Assembly: GCA_947627455.1 (NCBI GenBank)
Contig: CANQWC010000018.1
Location: forward strand, 1-42,156
Source of the DNA: an uncultured Clostridia bacterium
GTDB lineage: Bacteria > Bacillota > Clostridia > Oscillospirales > Ruminococcaceae
Length of the DNA stretch: 42,156 bases
Direction: 5' to 3'
Of the stretch, positions 35,076 through 42,156 are shown one piece after another (the first letter of the stretch is position 1; every line of letters starts with the position of its first letter). Both the position numbers and the translations under genes were made by a program. The notes under the pieces are model-generated. The model ran no database searches. It was not told the origin of the DNA and saw only the letters and a program-made list of their open reading frames with translations.

Positions 35076-36192
35076 ATTCTCTGCATATCCTTTCGCAAAG
35101 GTCGGCAAGGTTTTCGGCGCCTGCGCCCGAGATGTATTTTTCCTGCTGTCTGCGCATCTTTGCGGCGGTGGCGTCGTTTTCAAGCTTTCTTATCGCGGGG
35201 ATAAGCTTGCGCCTGATGTTCTTCACCGAAAGGGCCATTCCGCGGCCGACAAAGAATCTGCTGTTGCAGGTCTCGCAGCCGGGGATCGGCGAAATGAATA
35301 TCGTCGGGACGCGTGCGCTCGCGCATTCTGTCGACGACAGGCCGCCGGGCTTGCCGATGAAAATATCGCAGGCGCGAAGATAAGTCGGCATGTCGCCCGT
35401 GCTCGGCAAAAGGGCGATTCGGTCGCTGTTTCCGTAGTGATCGCTCAGCGACGCAAAGAGGCCGCCGTTATTTCCGCAAAGAACTATCAGCCTCTTGTCC
35501 TCGGTTTCAAGATACGGCTCTAAAACCCTTATCGCGGTGCGAAGCTTTCCCGCGCCCATGCTTCCTCCCGAGAGGATTATATATTCGGAGTACGGGTCAA
35601 GCCCGAGAGTTTTTCTTGCCTCGCTGCGGCTGATGCCCTCGCGAAAAGCCCTTTTGACGGGGATTCCGCAGACGTTGAGCTTTTCCTCGGGTACGCCCAT
35701 TCTTATATATTCGTCGTTGAGATCCTGAGACGGCACGGCGTAATAATCAAGATCCGTCTCCTCGGTGAACGGCACGCAGGTGTAGTCTGTCGCGATGAAA
35801 ACCGACTTGGGTACGGTCATTCCGTGCCTTTTCATATATGTGAGCATCTCGGCGGGGAAAACGTGGGTGCACATGACGACGTCGGTGTTGTTTTCCCTGA
35901 AATATCTGTCGAGCCTTTTGGCCATATGCCCGTTGATTCGGTAGACGGGCGATTTTATCGGCAGCTTGCGATAGGTATCGCCAAGCTTATAGACAACGCC
36001 GAAGAGCGACGGCGAGATCTGCACCATTCTGACGTATGTTCCGCCGACGGCCTTTGCGAGATATTCGCCGACAAGGGAATACGGGTCCATCACTTTGACG
36101 TTCCAGCCGCGCTGAATAAGCGCCTCTGCCGCTGCCGATGCGGCGGCGTTGTGCCCTCCGCCCGTCGAGCAGGTCAATATCAATGCTTCCAT
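35074..36192 (-). CDS. Diacylglycerol glucosyltransferase-like protein (UgtP/MGD type)
   Basis: This 372-residue GT-B glycosyltransferase has the N-terminal TCSTGGGHNAAA acceptor-binding loop (residues 8-19) and CTHVFPAEML. The C-terminal nucleotide-sugar domain contains LSGGSMGAGK, DIFIGKPGGLSSTE and the PGCETCNSRF segment. The pattern is that of processive UDP-glucose (or galactose):diacylglycerol glycosyltransferases such as UgtP, which make glycolipids and the lipoteichoic acid anchor at the inner membrane face. It overlaps plsY by 13 bases, linking it to lipid synthesis. Sugar specificity cannot be read. Confidence 0.88.
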   Translation of the reverse strand: MEALILTCSTGGGHNAAASAAAEALIQRGWNVKVMDPYSLVGEYLAKAVGGTYVRMVQISPSLFGVVYKLGDTYRKLPIKSPVYRINGHMAKRLDRYFRENNTDVVMCTHVFPAEMLTYMKRHGMTVPKSVFIATDYTCVPFTEETDLDYYAVPSQDLNDEYIRMGVPEEKLNVCGIPVKRAFREGISRSEARKTLGLDPYSEYIILSGGSMGAGKLRTAIRVLEPYLETEDKRLIVLCGNNGGLFASLSDHYGNSDRIALLPSTGDMPTYLRACDIFIGKPGGLSSTECASARVPTIFISPIPGCETCNSRFFVGRGMALSVKNIRRKLIPAIRKLENDATAAKMRRQQEKYISGAGAENLADLCERICRE

Positions 36193-36800
36193 GCAATTTT
36201 TACCTCTAACGATTCTTTTTCCTCAGTGCTCCTGATGAGCTTGAAGATGACGGTTACTCCGCTGATCAAAAATCCGACTGAAACCGCAAGCGGAGCATCG
36301 GCAGCCAAGAATATCAGCACCGAGGCCGCGCCGAAAGCCGCAATCGTGCGGTAATAGTGCGGAGAGATCTTCACGATCACCGAGAAGAAAATAAATGTTG
36401 CCGCGAGCAGCAGCGCGGGCATCACGAAAAGCGGAAAGAGCCCGAGAAGCGTTCCGAAGGATACCGCGACGGCTTTTCCGCCCCTGAAGCGATAGAAAAC
36501 GGGCAGAACATGGCCGATAACGGGCGCCGCGATCACAAACGCGAGCGCGATGCCGAAGCTTTCGCTGTCAGCCCCGCGGATATACATGTGAACGGGAATT
36601 ATGCCCTTTGCGATGTCGCAGATCAGCGTGAGCGTTCCGCACAAAAACCCGCCGAATTTGTAGGCGTTTGCGGTGCCCGGGTTTTTGTCGTCGCTTTTTT
36701 CGGCGACGTCGCAGTGCGCAATAAGCGGGCCGAAAATCCTCGCGAACAGAACGCTTCCGCAAAGGTAGCCGCAGAGTATGTACAAAAGGTCTCGGGTCAA
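36180..36800 (-). CDS. plsY: Acyl-phosphate:glycerol-3-phosphate acyltransferase PlsY (TTG start)
   Basis: This 206-residue membrane enzyme makes lysophosphatidic acid, the first step of phospholipid synthesis. The PlsY motifs are present: GSVLFARIFG near 15-24, the motif NPGTANAYK at 40-48 (usually NPGATN, so A and T are exchanged), and GHVLPVFYRFRGGKAVA at 96-112. Five or more membrane helices are predicted. The start is TTG, 7 nt after GGGAGGG; no ATG lies near the expected N-terminus. Confidence 0.93.
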   Translation of the reverse strand: MTRDLLYILCGYLCGSVLFARIFGPLIAHCDVAEKSDDKNPGTANAYKFGGFLCGTLTLICDIAKGIIPVHMYIRGADSESFGIALAFVIAAPVIGHVLPVFYRFRGGKAVAVSFGTLLGLFPLFVMPALLLAATFIFFSVIVKISPHYYRTIAAFGAASVLIFLAADAPLAVSVGFLISGVTVIFKLIRSTEEKESLEVKIAWKH

Positions 36801-36843
36801 CGTTTATCCCTCCCGCCCGAAAACAATGTCGATTCAGTATTAT

Positions 36844-36870
36844 ATTATACCAAAGCGCGAAGAATGTCAA
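36844..36870 (-). promoter_or_regulatory. Promoter-like sequence of plsY
   Basis: On the - strand a perfect TTGACA (36870-36865) is followed by TATAAT twice, at 15 bp (36849-36844) and at 20 bp (36844-36839). Neither spacing is the optimal 17, so strength is uncertain. The terminal inverted repeat of the neighbouring element begins only 9 bp from the -35 box. Confidence 0.6.
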
Positions 36871-36878
36871 GTGAATGA

Positions 36879-37144
36879 ATGAAAGTTGGTTTTGTTTCTG
36901 CTCGCACTTCGCAATCGTGAACGATTGATTGCTCGTGCTTGCAGACAAAGCCCAACGTTCAATGGAAATCGGTTTTGCTGCCAATCGCGCTTCGCCGCCG
37001 TCGCGTATTGGCGGCTCGCGCTCTTGGGCAAAGCCCGATGTCCATGGGAGCCCGCCTGCGGCGGTCTCCGCGGAGTTGGGGAAATTGGGAGAGACGGAGC
37101 GCTTGTGCCCGCAAAGTCCGATTGGCTGCAAAAACCGCTTTCAT
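36879..37144. mobile_element. Possible MITE-like element with terminal inverted repeats
   Basis: ATGAAAGTTGGTTTTG at the left end (36879-36894) and the reverse complement of the right end (37144-37129, ATGAAAGCGGTTTTTG) agree at 13 of 16 positions. Inside are two tandem hairpin repeats and, near the right end (37111-37136), an inverted partial copy related to the second repeat. There is no credible gene and no clear target duplication was found, so movement is not shown. It separates divergent plsY and pilB. Confidence 0.5.
36888..37053. repeat. Two tandem 83-bp hairpin repeats with compensatory changes
   Basis: Units 36888-36970 and 36971-37053 align without gaps at 52 of 83 positions. Each folds, in its own first 65 bases, into the same hairpin: unit positions 1-7 with 59-65, 11-14 with 54-57, 17-20 with 48-51 and 24-29 with 40-45. 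Seven pairs differ on both sides yet remain paired (12/56, 13/55, 14/54, 19/49, 26/43, 27/42, 28/41). This pattern means selection, or repeated copying, preserves a folded form. Confidence 0.8.
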
Positions 37145-37170
37145 GCCCCCGCCCCTCGAGGGGCGGGGGC
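37145..37170. repeat. Perfect 26-bp GC palindrome
   Basis: Thirteen bases (37145-37157) are followed by their exact reverse complement (37158-37170), centred on CTCGAG. It abuts the right end of the element. As RNA it would form a very stable stem. The + strand continues with GTTGCTATTTTATAG, which is not a clean T-run. Confidence 0.85.
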
Positions 37171-37473
37171 GTTGCTATTTTATAGTTAGCGCGAAAGCTT
37201 GGCGGGGGTGGGGTGAGAGCGACGCACATGCGGTTATATGAGATATTTGCTCTGTTAAGCGCTTTTATGAGCGCTGTTCACCTGCTATCCTGCATGTGCG
37301 GAGCGGTAAAGATAGCATACCCCGAGCTCGCGGCAGCGAGGTCGCGGGTATACCTTTCTTCCCCTCCCGTTTTCTCAATCATCCTCAAGGGCAGCTTCTA
37401 CATCGAGTGGCAGTGTTTTTTGTTTAAAATCAACAAACATTATGTATAAAAGTTTTTCGCTCGGGGGGGGGTA
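37171..37473 (+). other. Gene-free structured stretch before pilB
   Basis: No credible gene. It contains GCACATGC/GCATGTGC (around 37221 and 37291), an AGCGC/GCGCT hairpin (around 37260), GCTATC/GATAGC (37284 and 37311) and an imperfect 17-bp stem (37315-37331 with 37336-37353) joined by GGCA. The last 110 bp are unstructured and end in a run of nine G just before the pilB promoter. Confidence 0.5.
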
Positions 37474-37501
37474 TTGACAAAATTGCACAAATGTGTATAA
37501 T
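37474..37501 (+). promoter_or_regulatory. SigA-type promoter of the pilus operon
   Basis: TTGACA (37474-37479), a 16-bp spacer and TATAAT (37496-37501). The untranslated leader would be about 90 nt; a GTAGC (37534-37538)/GCTAC (37570-37574) pair could close a hairpin in it. No c-di-GMP riboswitch consensus was found. Confidence 0.85.
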
Positions 37502-37598
37502 ATAAATAGTTAAATGTAGTATTCTGCCTTATTGTAGCTTTGCGCTTGCGGCTGTTTTCGGCTTGAACCGCTACTTTGATTACGGAGGTTGCACTGAT

Positions 37599-39302
37599 AT
37601 GGCATATATGCGTCTCGGCGATCTGCTCAAGGCGGCGGGTCTTATTGATGAAGAACAGCTTCAGAAAGCACTGGAAATTCAAAAATCTACCAAGCAGCGT
37701 CTCGGCACGGTTCTCATAGATTCGGGTTTCATCACCGAGCAGCAGTTTATCGACGCGATGGCAACCCAGCTCGGCATCAGCTTTATCGACCTCACAAAGA
37801 CCACCATTCCGACCGATATGGCGCGAATTTTGCCGAAAAACATCGCAAAAAAACATAGCGTTGTCCCTGTCAGGGTCGTGAAAGACGAGCTTGTTCTTGC
37901 GATGGTCGACCCGATGAACTTCGTGGCTCTTGAAGAGGTCAGGACCGCGACAAGAAAGAGAATTTCGCCGAGAATAGCTCAGTCTACTGCCGTTGACCGC
38001 GCGATTGCGACGCTTTACGGCAACGAGGGCGCGGCGAGAGCAATCGAGGACATGCGCAGCGAGGGCGGCGCATCGGTGGTTCAGATAGTCAACGAGGCGC
38101 AGGAGATCGTCGATGATTCATCGGCAAACGCTGCCCCGACTGTCAGGCTTGTCAACTCGATTATCGAGCGCGGCGTTACAGAGCGCGCTTCGGATATACA
38201 TATGGAGCCGAGAGCGGGCGACATGGTCGTAAGAATGAGAATTGACGGCGTTCTTCGCCAGATTCTTACAGTGCCCCGCGACCTGATGGGCTCGGTGATA
38301 TCGAGAATCAAGGTCATGTCTAACCTCGACCTCACCGAAAAAAGAGCGCCGCAGGACGGCCGCGCGAACGTCAGGGTTCGCGGAACAGAGATAGACCTTC
38401 GTATCTCGACGCTGCCGACGATATACGGCGAAAAAATCACGATTCGTATTCTCAACAAGAGCGCTCAGCTTAAGAGCGCCGACTCCCTCGGAATGATGGG
38501 GGAGGACCTTGAAAAGTATAACCTTCTGATGAACAACTCGGACGGCATGGTCATCATCGTCGGCCCTACGGGCTCGGGTAAATCCTCGACGATGTACACG
38601 ATGATCGGCTCGCTCAACACGCCCGAGGTCAACCTTGTTACCCTTGAAGACCCTGTTGAGTACAACATCGACGGCGTAAACCAGGTTCAGATTAACGACA
38701 AGGTCGGTATGACCTTTGCGGGCGGTCTTCGCTCGATTCTACGTCAGGACCCCGACATCATCGCGGTCGGTGAAATCCGCGACGGCGAGACCGCCGAGAT
38801 CGCGCTTCGTGCCGCCATCACGGGACACCTTGTTCTCTCGACACTTCACACAAACAGCGCTATTTCGCTTCTTGACCGACTTTTGGATATCGGCTGCGAG
38901 CCTTACCTTATTGCCGAGGCGCTCAAGGGCGTTATCTCTCAGAGGCTTGTGAGAAGGATCTGCCCCGACTGCAAGACCGAGTATGAGGCCGAGGAGGAAG
39001 ACCTCATCAGAATGGGGCTTCCCGCCGATTCAAAGGGCGTGAAGATATATAAGGGCAAGGGCTGCCCGAATTGCTTCCATACGGGCTATCACGGCCGAAT
39101 CGCGGTGTTCGAGATACTCGTTATGAGCCGCAGGACAAAGCGAATGGTCGCAGAAAACGTTCCGCGAGCCGAACTGATGGAAGAATTTGTAAGAGAGGGG
39201 CATTACCGCTCGCTTAAAGACGGCGCCCGCGACCTTGTTCTTCGCGGAATAACGACCGTTTCGGAGATGACAAGAATTCTCAACGCGGTTGAGACTGACT
39301 GA
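37599..39302 (+). CDS. pilB: Type IV pilus assembly ATPase PilB
   Basis: This 567-residue GspE/PilB ATPase powers pilus extension. It has an N-terminal MshEN-like domain (about 1-150), Walker A GPTGSGKS (322-329), the Asp box TLEDPVEY (348-355), Walker B in DPDIIAVGEIRD (384-395), the His box GHLVLSTLHTN (409-419) and a four-Cys zinc motif (C455, C458, C489, C492). The ATG at 37599 lies 10 nt after GGAGG; the frame opens 12 codons earlier without a site. It leads the operon. Confidence 0.95.
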   Translation: MAYMRLGDLLKAAGLIDEEQLQKALEIQKSTKQRLGTVLIDSGFITEQQFIDAMATQLGISFIDLTKTTIPTDMARILPKNIAKKHSVVPVRVVKDELVLAMVDPMNFVALEEVRTATRKRISPRIAQSTAVDRAIATLYGNEGAARAIEDMRSEGGASVVQIVNEAQEIVDDSSANAAPTVRLVNSIIERGVTERASDIHMEPRAGDMVVRMRIDGVLRQILTVPRDLMGSVISRIKVMSNLDLTEKRAPQDGRANVRVRGTEIDLRISTLPTIYGEKITIRILNKSAQLKSADSLGMMGEDLEKYNLLMNNSDGMVIIVGPTGSGKSSTMYTMIGSLNTPEVNLVTLEDPVEYNIDGVNQVQINDKVGMTFAGGLRSILRQDPDIIAVGEIRDGETAEIALRAAITGHLVLSTLHTNSAISLLDRLLDIGCEPYLIAEALKGVISQRLVRRICPDCKTEYEAEEEDLIRMGLPADSKGVKIYKGKGCPNCFHTGYHGRIAVFEILVMSRRTKRMVAENVPRAELMEEFVREGHYRSLKDGARDLVLRGITTVSEMTRILNAVETD

Positions 39303-39327
39303 TATATTAAATTTTTCGGAGGAAAAT

Positions 39328-40380
39328 ATGACCGACCTCACCAAAGTAGTCCGCGATTCCCGCGAGAGGCGCGCCTCGGATATTCACATCGTGCGCGGCC
39401 TGCCCATCAGGATCAGAGTGGACGGCGATTTGCAGGATTATGACAGCTATGTTCTCAGCGACGCCGATTGCGAGGCATATGCCCGCGAGATGGCGGGGGA
39501 GGACTATGCGAAGATAGAAAAGTGCGGCGAGCTCGACCTCGCGATAACCTTTGACGGCGGAATCCGCTGCCGTATCAATATTTTCAGGCAGCGCGGCTCG
39601 GTGTCGTCGGCTATACGTCTTCTCTCCGAGAGGATACCCGACCTCGATTCCCTCGGGCTTCCCCCCGCGGTTCAGACATTCCCCGCGCTCAACCGAGGAA
39701 TAGTCCTCGTTACGGGCGAGACGGGCTCGGGCAAATCGACCACGCTCGCGGCCCTGCTCGACAGGATCAACCACAATTACCCCAACCACATTGTCACGCT
39801 TGAAGACCCTATTGAATACATATATACCCCCGACCGCTGCACCATCAACCAGCGCGAGATCGGGACTGACACCGAAAGCTATGAGTCGGGCCTGCGCGCG
39901 ATTCTCCGTGAAGACCCCGATGTTATTCTCATCGGTGAGATGCGTGACCTCAACACCATCGAGACCGCCCTCACCGCGGCGGAAACGGGCCACCTTGTCT
40001 TCGCGACGCTGCATACCAACTCGGCAGCTGAGGCGGTCGACCGTGTTGTCGACGTCTTCCCCGAGGGCAGGCAGAAGCAGATAAGACTTCAGCTTTCAAC
40101 AACGCTGATGGCGGTTCTCTCTCAGCAGCTTCTGCCGAGAAAGGCGGGCGGGCGCGTCTGCGCGTGTGAGCTTATGATGGTCACACCCGCGATAAGAAAC
40201 CTTATCCGCGAGGGCAAGACCCCCCAGATCGTCAGCGCGATTTCTACCTCGGCGGCCGAGGGAAGCATCACGATGGACAACGCGCTCATTCAGCTTTATA
40301 AGAGCAAGATAATCTCTGCCGAAGTCGCGAGGGGCGCGGCGAGAGACCCCGAGTATGTGAAGAAGAATACAATGTATTGA
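39328..40380 (+). CDS. pilT: Type IV pilus retraction ATPase PilT
   Basis: This 350-residue protein has an N-terminal PAS-like domain starting at ASDIHIVRG, Walker A GETGSGKST (130-138), Asp box TLEDPIEY, Walker B DPDVILIGEMRD (196-207) and His box GHLVFATLHTN. The C-terminal AIRNLIREGK (288-297) is the signature needed for retraction and separates it from PilB. It enables twitching-type movement or DNA uptake. It begins 25 bp after pilB behind CGGAGG. Confidence 0.95.
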   Translation: MTDLTKVVRDSRERRASDIHIVRGLPIRIRVDGDLQDYDSYVLSDADCEAYAREMAGEDYAKIEKCGELDLAITFDGGIRCRINIFRQRGSVSSAIRLLSERIPDLDSLGLPPAVQTFPALNRGIVLVTGETGSGKSTTLAALLDRINHNYPNHIVTLEDPIEYIYTPDRCTINQREIGTDTESYESGLRAILREDPDVILIGEMRDLNTIETALTAAETGHLVFATLHTNSAAEAVDRVVDVFPEGRQKQIRLQLSTTLMAVLSQQLLPRKAGGRVCACELMMVTPAIRNLIREGKTPQIVSAISTSAAEGSITMDNALIQLYKSKIISAEVARGAARDPEYVKKNTMY

Positions 40381-40402
40381 ACCCCTGTTGAGGTGAAAGA
40401 GC

Positions 40403-41620
40403 ATGACAACATATAAATATAAGGCGAGGACCGCCGACGGTGTTCTTGTCACGGGAGTTGTCGAGGCTTACAGCGAGTTTGAAGCCGTTGAACAGATCAA
40501 AAAAACCTGTATTATTGTCGAGAAGATTTCAGAGGTAAAATCGGGCGACAAGAAACACTTCGATATCAACGAGCCGCTCTGGGTCGAGGACAAGACGCTT
40601 TCGCTGACAGCTTCGCAGTTTTCGATAATGCTTCGGGCGGGAATACCCATCGGGAGAGTGGTCGAGCTCATCGCGGGGCAGACAAACGACCGCCTTATGA
40701 AACGAATTCTCACCGAGTGCGCCGCCGACGTCAACGCGGGGTACTCGCTGGCGAGCAGCCTTGAAAAAAACGGAAAGAAAATTCCTGCGGCGTTTATTGA
40801 AACCGTTCGCGCGGGCGAAGAATCGGGTACTCTTGAGCTTTGCTTTGATCGGCTTCAAAAATATTATGAAAAAGCCTATAAGGTCAAAAAGAAGGTTCGC
40901 TCGGCGCTGACTTACCCCGCGGTAGTTATTCTTCTGTCGTTCGTGGTCGTGGGTATAGTCATGGTGGTTTTGGTGCCGACTATGCTTGAACTTTACGGAA
41001 ATATGGGCCAGGACCTGCCGCTGATCACAAGAATACTCATCGCGATATCCGATTTCTTTGTCGGGTATTGGCCGTTTTTGCTGGTCGGGATCGCGGTGCT
41101 TGTAATCGTTTACAAGATGTATAAAAAAACGCCGAACGGCGAGCTTAACATCGATAAGGTGAAAATGAAGATACCCGTTATCGGGAAAATAGGAATAATG
41201 AACTCGGCGAGCCAGTTTGCTAACACCGTTTCAACACTTTTGACCGCGGGGCTTCCCGCTGCAAGGGTTTTGAGCATTGTCTCAAGAGTTGTTGACAACC
41301 GAGCCGTCGGGGTGACGCTTGAAAAAGCAGTCGTCGACCTTGAAAGCGGCAAGGGGTTCGGAGCGGTGCTTAAAGATAACGAATACCTTCCCGAGATGTT
41401 GGTCGAGATGGTTTCGGTCGGCGAAGAGTCGGGCTCGCTTGAAGAAACAATGGACACGATAGGAACATACTACGACGAAGAGGCGGTGGCGGCCTCGGAT
41501 AAGGCGCTCGGAATGTTAGAGCCGCTGTTGACTATATTCCTCGGGGTGTTCGTCGGATTCATTCTTTTGGCGGTTTATCTTCCGATGTTCAATATGTACG
41601 GAGGTATCGCCGCGTCATGA
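40403..41620 (+). CDS. pilC: Type IV pilus inner-membrane platform protein PilC
   Basis: This 405-residue protein is of the GspF/PilC family. It starts with the typical YKYKARTADGVLVTG and has two GspF repeats (about 70-195 and 270-400), each with the ETVRAGEESGTLE / EMVSVGEESGSLEE motif and FRxxLP-like turns. Membrane helices lie near 172-192, 218-236 and 372-394. It couples the ATPases to pilin assembly. Its stop overlaps the next start (ATGA). Confidence 0.95.
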   Translation: MTTYKYKARTADGVLVTGVVEAYSEFEAVEQIKKTCIIVEKISEVKSGDKKHFDINEPLWVEDKTLSLTASQFSIMLRAGIPIGRVVELIAGQTNDRLMKRILTECAADVNAGYSLASSLEKNGKKIPAAFIETVRAGEESGTLELCFDRLQKYYEKAYKVKKKVRSALTYPAVVILLSFVVVGIVMVVLVPTMLELYGNMGQDLPLITRILIAISDFFVGYWPFLLVGIAVLVIVYKMYKKTPNGELNIDKVKMKIPVIGKIGIMNSASQFANTVSTLLTAGLPAARVLSIVSRVVDNRAVGVTLEKAVVDLESGKGFGAVLKDNEYLPEMLVEMVSVGEESGSLEETMDTIGTYYDEEAVAASDKALGMLEPLLTIFLGVFVGFILLAVYLPMFNMYGGIAAS

Positions 41621-42060
41621 ACAAAAAAGGATTCACCCGATTCGAGCTTGTCAGCGCAATAATCATCATCGCAATAATCATCGCGATTTTAATACCCGTT
41701 ATTCTTAACTTTTTTGAGACCCAGCGCCGCTCGCAAGACCGCCAGAAGGCAGTCAGGGCCGAGGATTTGGCAAGGCAGGAATATATGCTTTCGCACTTTG
41801 ACGGCGAACCGATTGTATATACATTTTCGGGAAGGTCGGAGGTTTTGATGATTGTTGCACATTCGCCCGTTGACCCGAAAGCCGACTTTTCAACGATTGA
41901 GATTCCGAAGAAAGACTTTTTCAACGACGGCGGAAACAAGGCGTTCGGCGAACTTGCAAAAGCCGACTCGCGCTCAGTCGGCGAGGCCGAGCTTTATGTC
42001 GTTGTGGCTGATGACGGCCAAGTATTGTATAACTCATGGCTTGAAATTTTATTGAACTGA
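41617..42060 (+). CDS. Type IV prepilin-like protein
   Basis: This 147-residue protein has a class III/prepilin leader MNKKG followed by FTRFELVSAIIIIAIIIAIL. The prepilin peptidase (PilD) site is after Gly5, with Phe at +1 and Glu at +5, then the hydrophobic assembly helix. Arg and Phe at +3 and +4 replace the usual Leu/Leu-Ile. The C-terminal head is small and polar with no Cys. It is probably a minor pilin; it overlaps pilC by 4 bases. Confidence 0.85.
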   Translation: MNKKGFTRFELVSAIIIIAIIIAILIPVILNFFETQRRSQDRQKAVRAEDLARQEYMLSHFDGEPIVYTFSGRSEVLMIVAHSPVDPKADFSTIEIPKKDFFNDGGNKAFGELAKADSRSVGEAELYVVVADDGQVLYNSWLEILLN

Positions 42061-42127
42061 GGTTGGAATGACTCGCAGCAACCCGCGGGTTTTCTGATAA
42101 ATATTTTATTTGAAAGGAAGATTTTTT

Positions 42128-42156
42128 ATGAAAAAGCTTAACAAAAAGGGCTTTAC
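42128..42156 (+). CDS. 5' end of a second prepilin gene (truncated by the window)
   Basis: An ATG after GAAAGGAAG begins MKKLNKKGFT, again a prepilin peptidase site (KKG before FT). Only nine codons and two bases are present. It has its own 67-bp spacer from the previous gene and could encode the major pilin. Confidence 0.8.

Noticed and set aside
36867-37229. Several overlapping open frames on both strands inside the repeat element
   Set aside because: They exist because the GC-rich repeat has few stops; none has a start signal or a recognisable protein pattern.
37213-37449. 78-codon open frame on the + strand before pilB
   Set aside because: No ribosome binding site, composition unlike neighbouring genes, and it crosses several inverted repeats; it is probably a chance frame in a structured spacer.
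37200-37598. Possible c-di-GMP (GEMM) riboswitch before the pilus operon, expected from some Clostridia
   Set aside because: The promoter leaves only about 90 nt of leader and the GEMM consensus segments are not present there; GCAAAGCC-like strings occur only inside the upstream repeats.
42088-42103. AACCCGCGGGTT palindrome between the two prepilin genes as a terminator
   Set aside because: A hairpin would have almost no loop and only a short TTTT follows; processing or partial termination is possible but not supported.

Overview
The window is chromosomal DNA from an endospore-forming, Gram-positive clostridial bacterium, most likely of the Ruminococcaceae/Oscillospirales type. The evidence is the sporulation genes (yabP, yabQ, a SpoVAC-like gene), the zinc-type S14 protein, rpsD lying between rpsK and rpoA, a KOW-domain gene between map and infA, SRP RNA directly upstream of dnaX, and consistently strong AGGAGG ribosome binding sites. 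Codon use is GC-leaning and even throughout. No insertion sequence, prophage, tRNA, rRNA or CRISPR array was seen.

Layout: 1-1.8 kb holds the end of an unknown gene, then yabP-yabQ-divIC-S1 protein. A lipoprotein gene follows. From 2.97 to 18.6 kb is the complete S10-spc-alpha supercluster: 32 genes on the + strand, rpsJ to rplQ, including secY, adk, map, infA and rpoA. It is preceded by a consensus-like promoter and a long structured leader that ends in an intrinsic terminator. Internal leaders or promoters sit before rpsD and rpoA.

From 18.7 to 23.6 kb are an XRE-type membrane regulator, an orphan SpoVAC-like gene, and on the - strand an ECF sigma/anti-sigma pair and a large Ig-like lipoprotein. 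From 23.6 to 26.9 kb on the - strand is the DNA maintenance group: SRP RNA, dnaX, ybaB/ebfC, recR and tadA. From 27.0 to 31.0 kb on the + strand is a compact four-gene sugar cassette: two TIM-barrel isomerase/epimerase-like proteins and two tandemly duplicated Gfo/Idh/MocA oxidoreductases.

Next come a secreted CE1-like esterase lipoprotein (-), the TldD/TldE protease pair (+) behind a perfect consensus promoter, and a membrane-lipid pair (-): a UgtP/MGD-like glycosyltransferase and PlsY. An unusual gene-free stretch of about 0.8 kb follows. It contains a 266-bp element with terminal inverted repeats and two tandem hairpin units that differ by compensatory base changes. The window ends in a type IV pilus operon (pilB, pilT, pilC, a prepilin and the start of a second prepilin).

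The parts most worth a second look are the covarying hairpin element at 36.9-37.1 kb, the rpsJ leader/attenuator, and the four-gene oxidoreductase/isomerase cassette.
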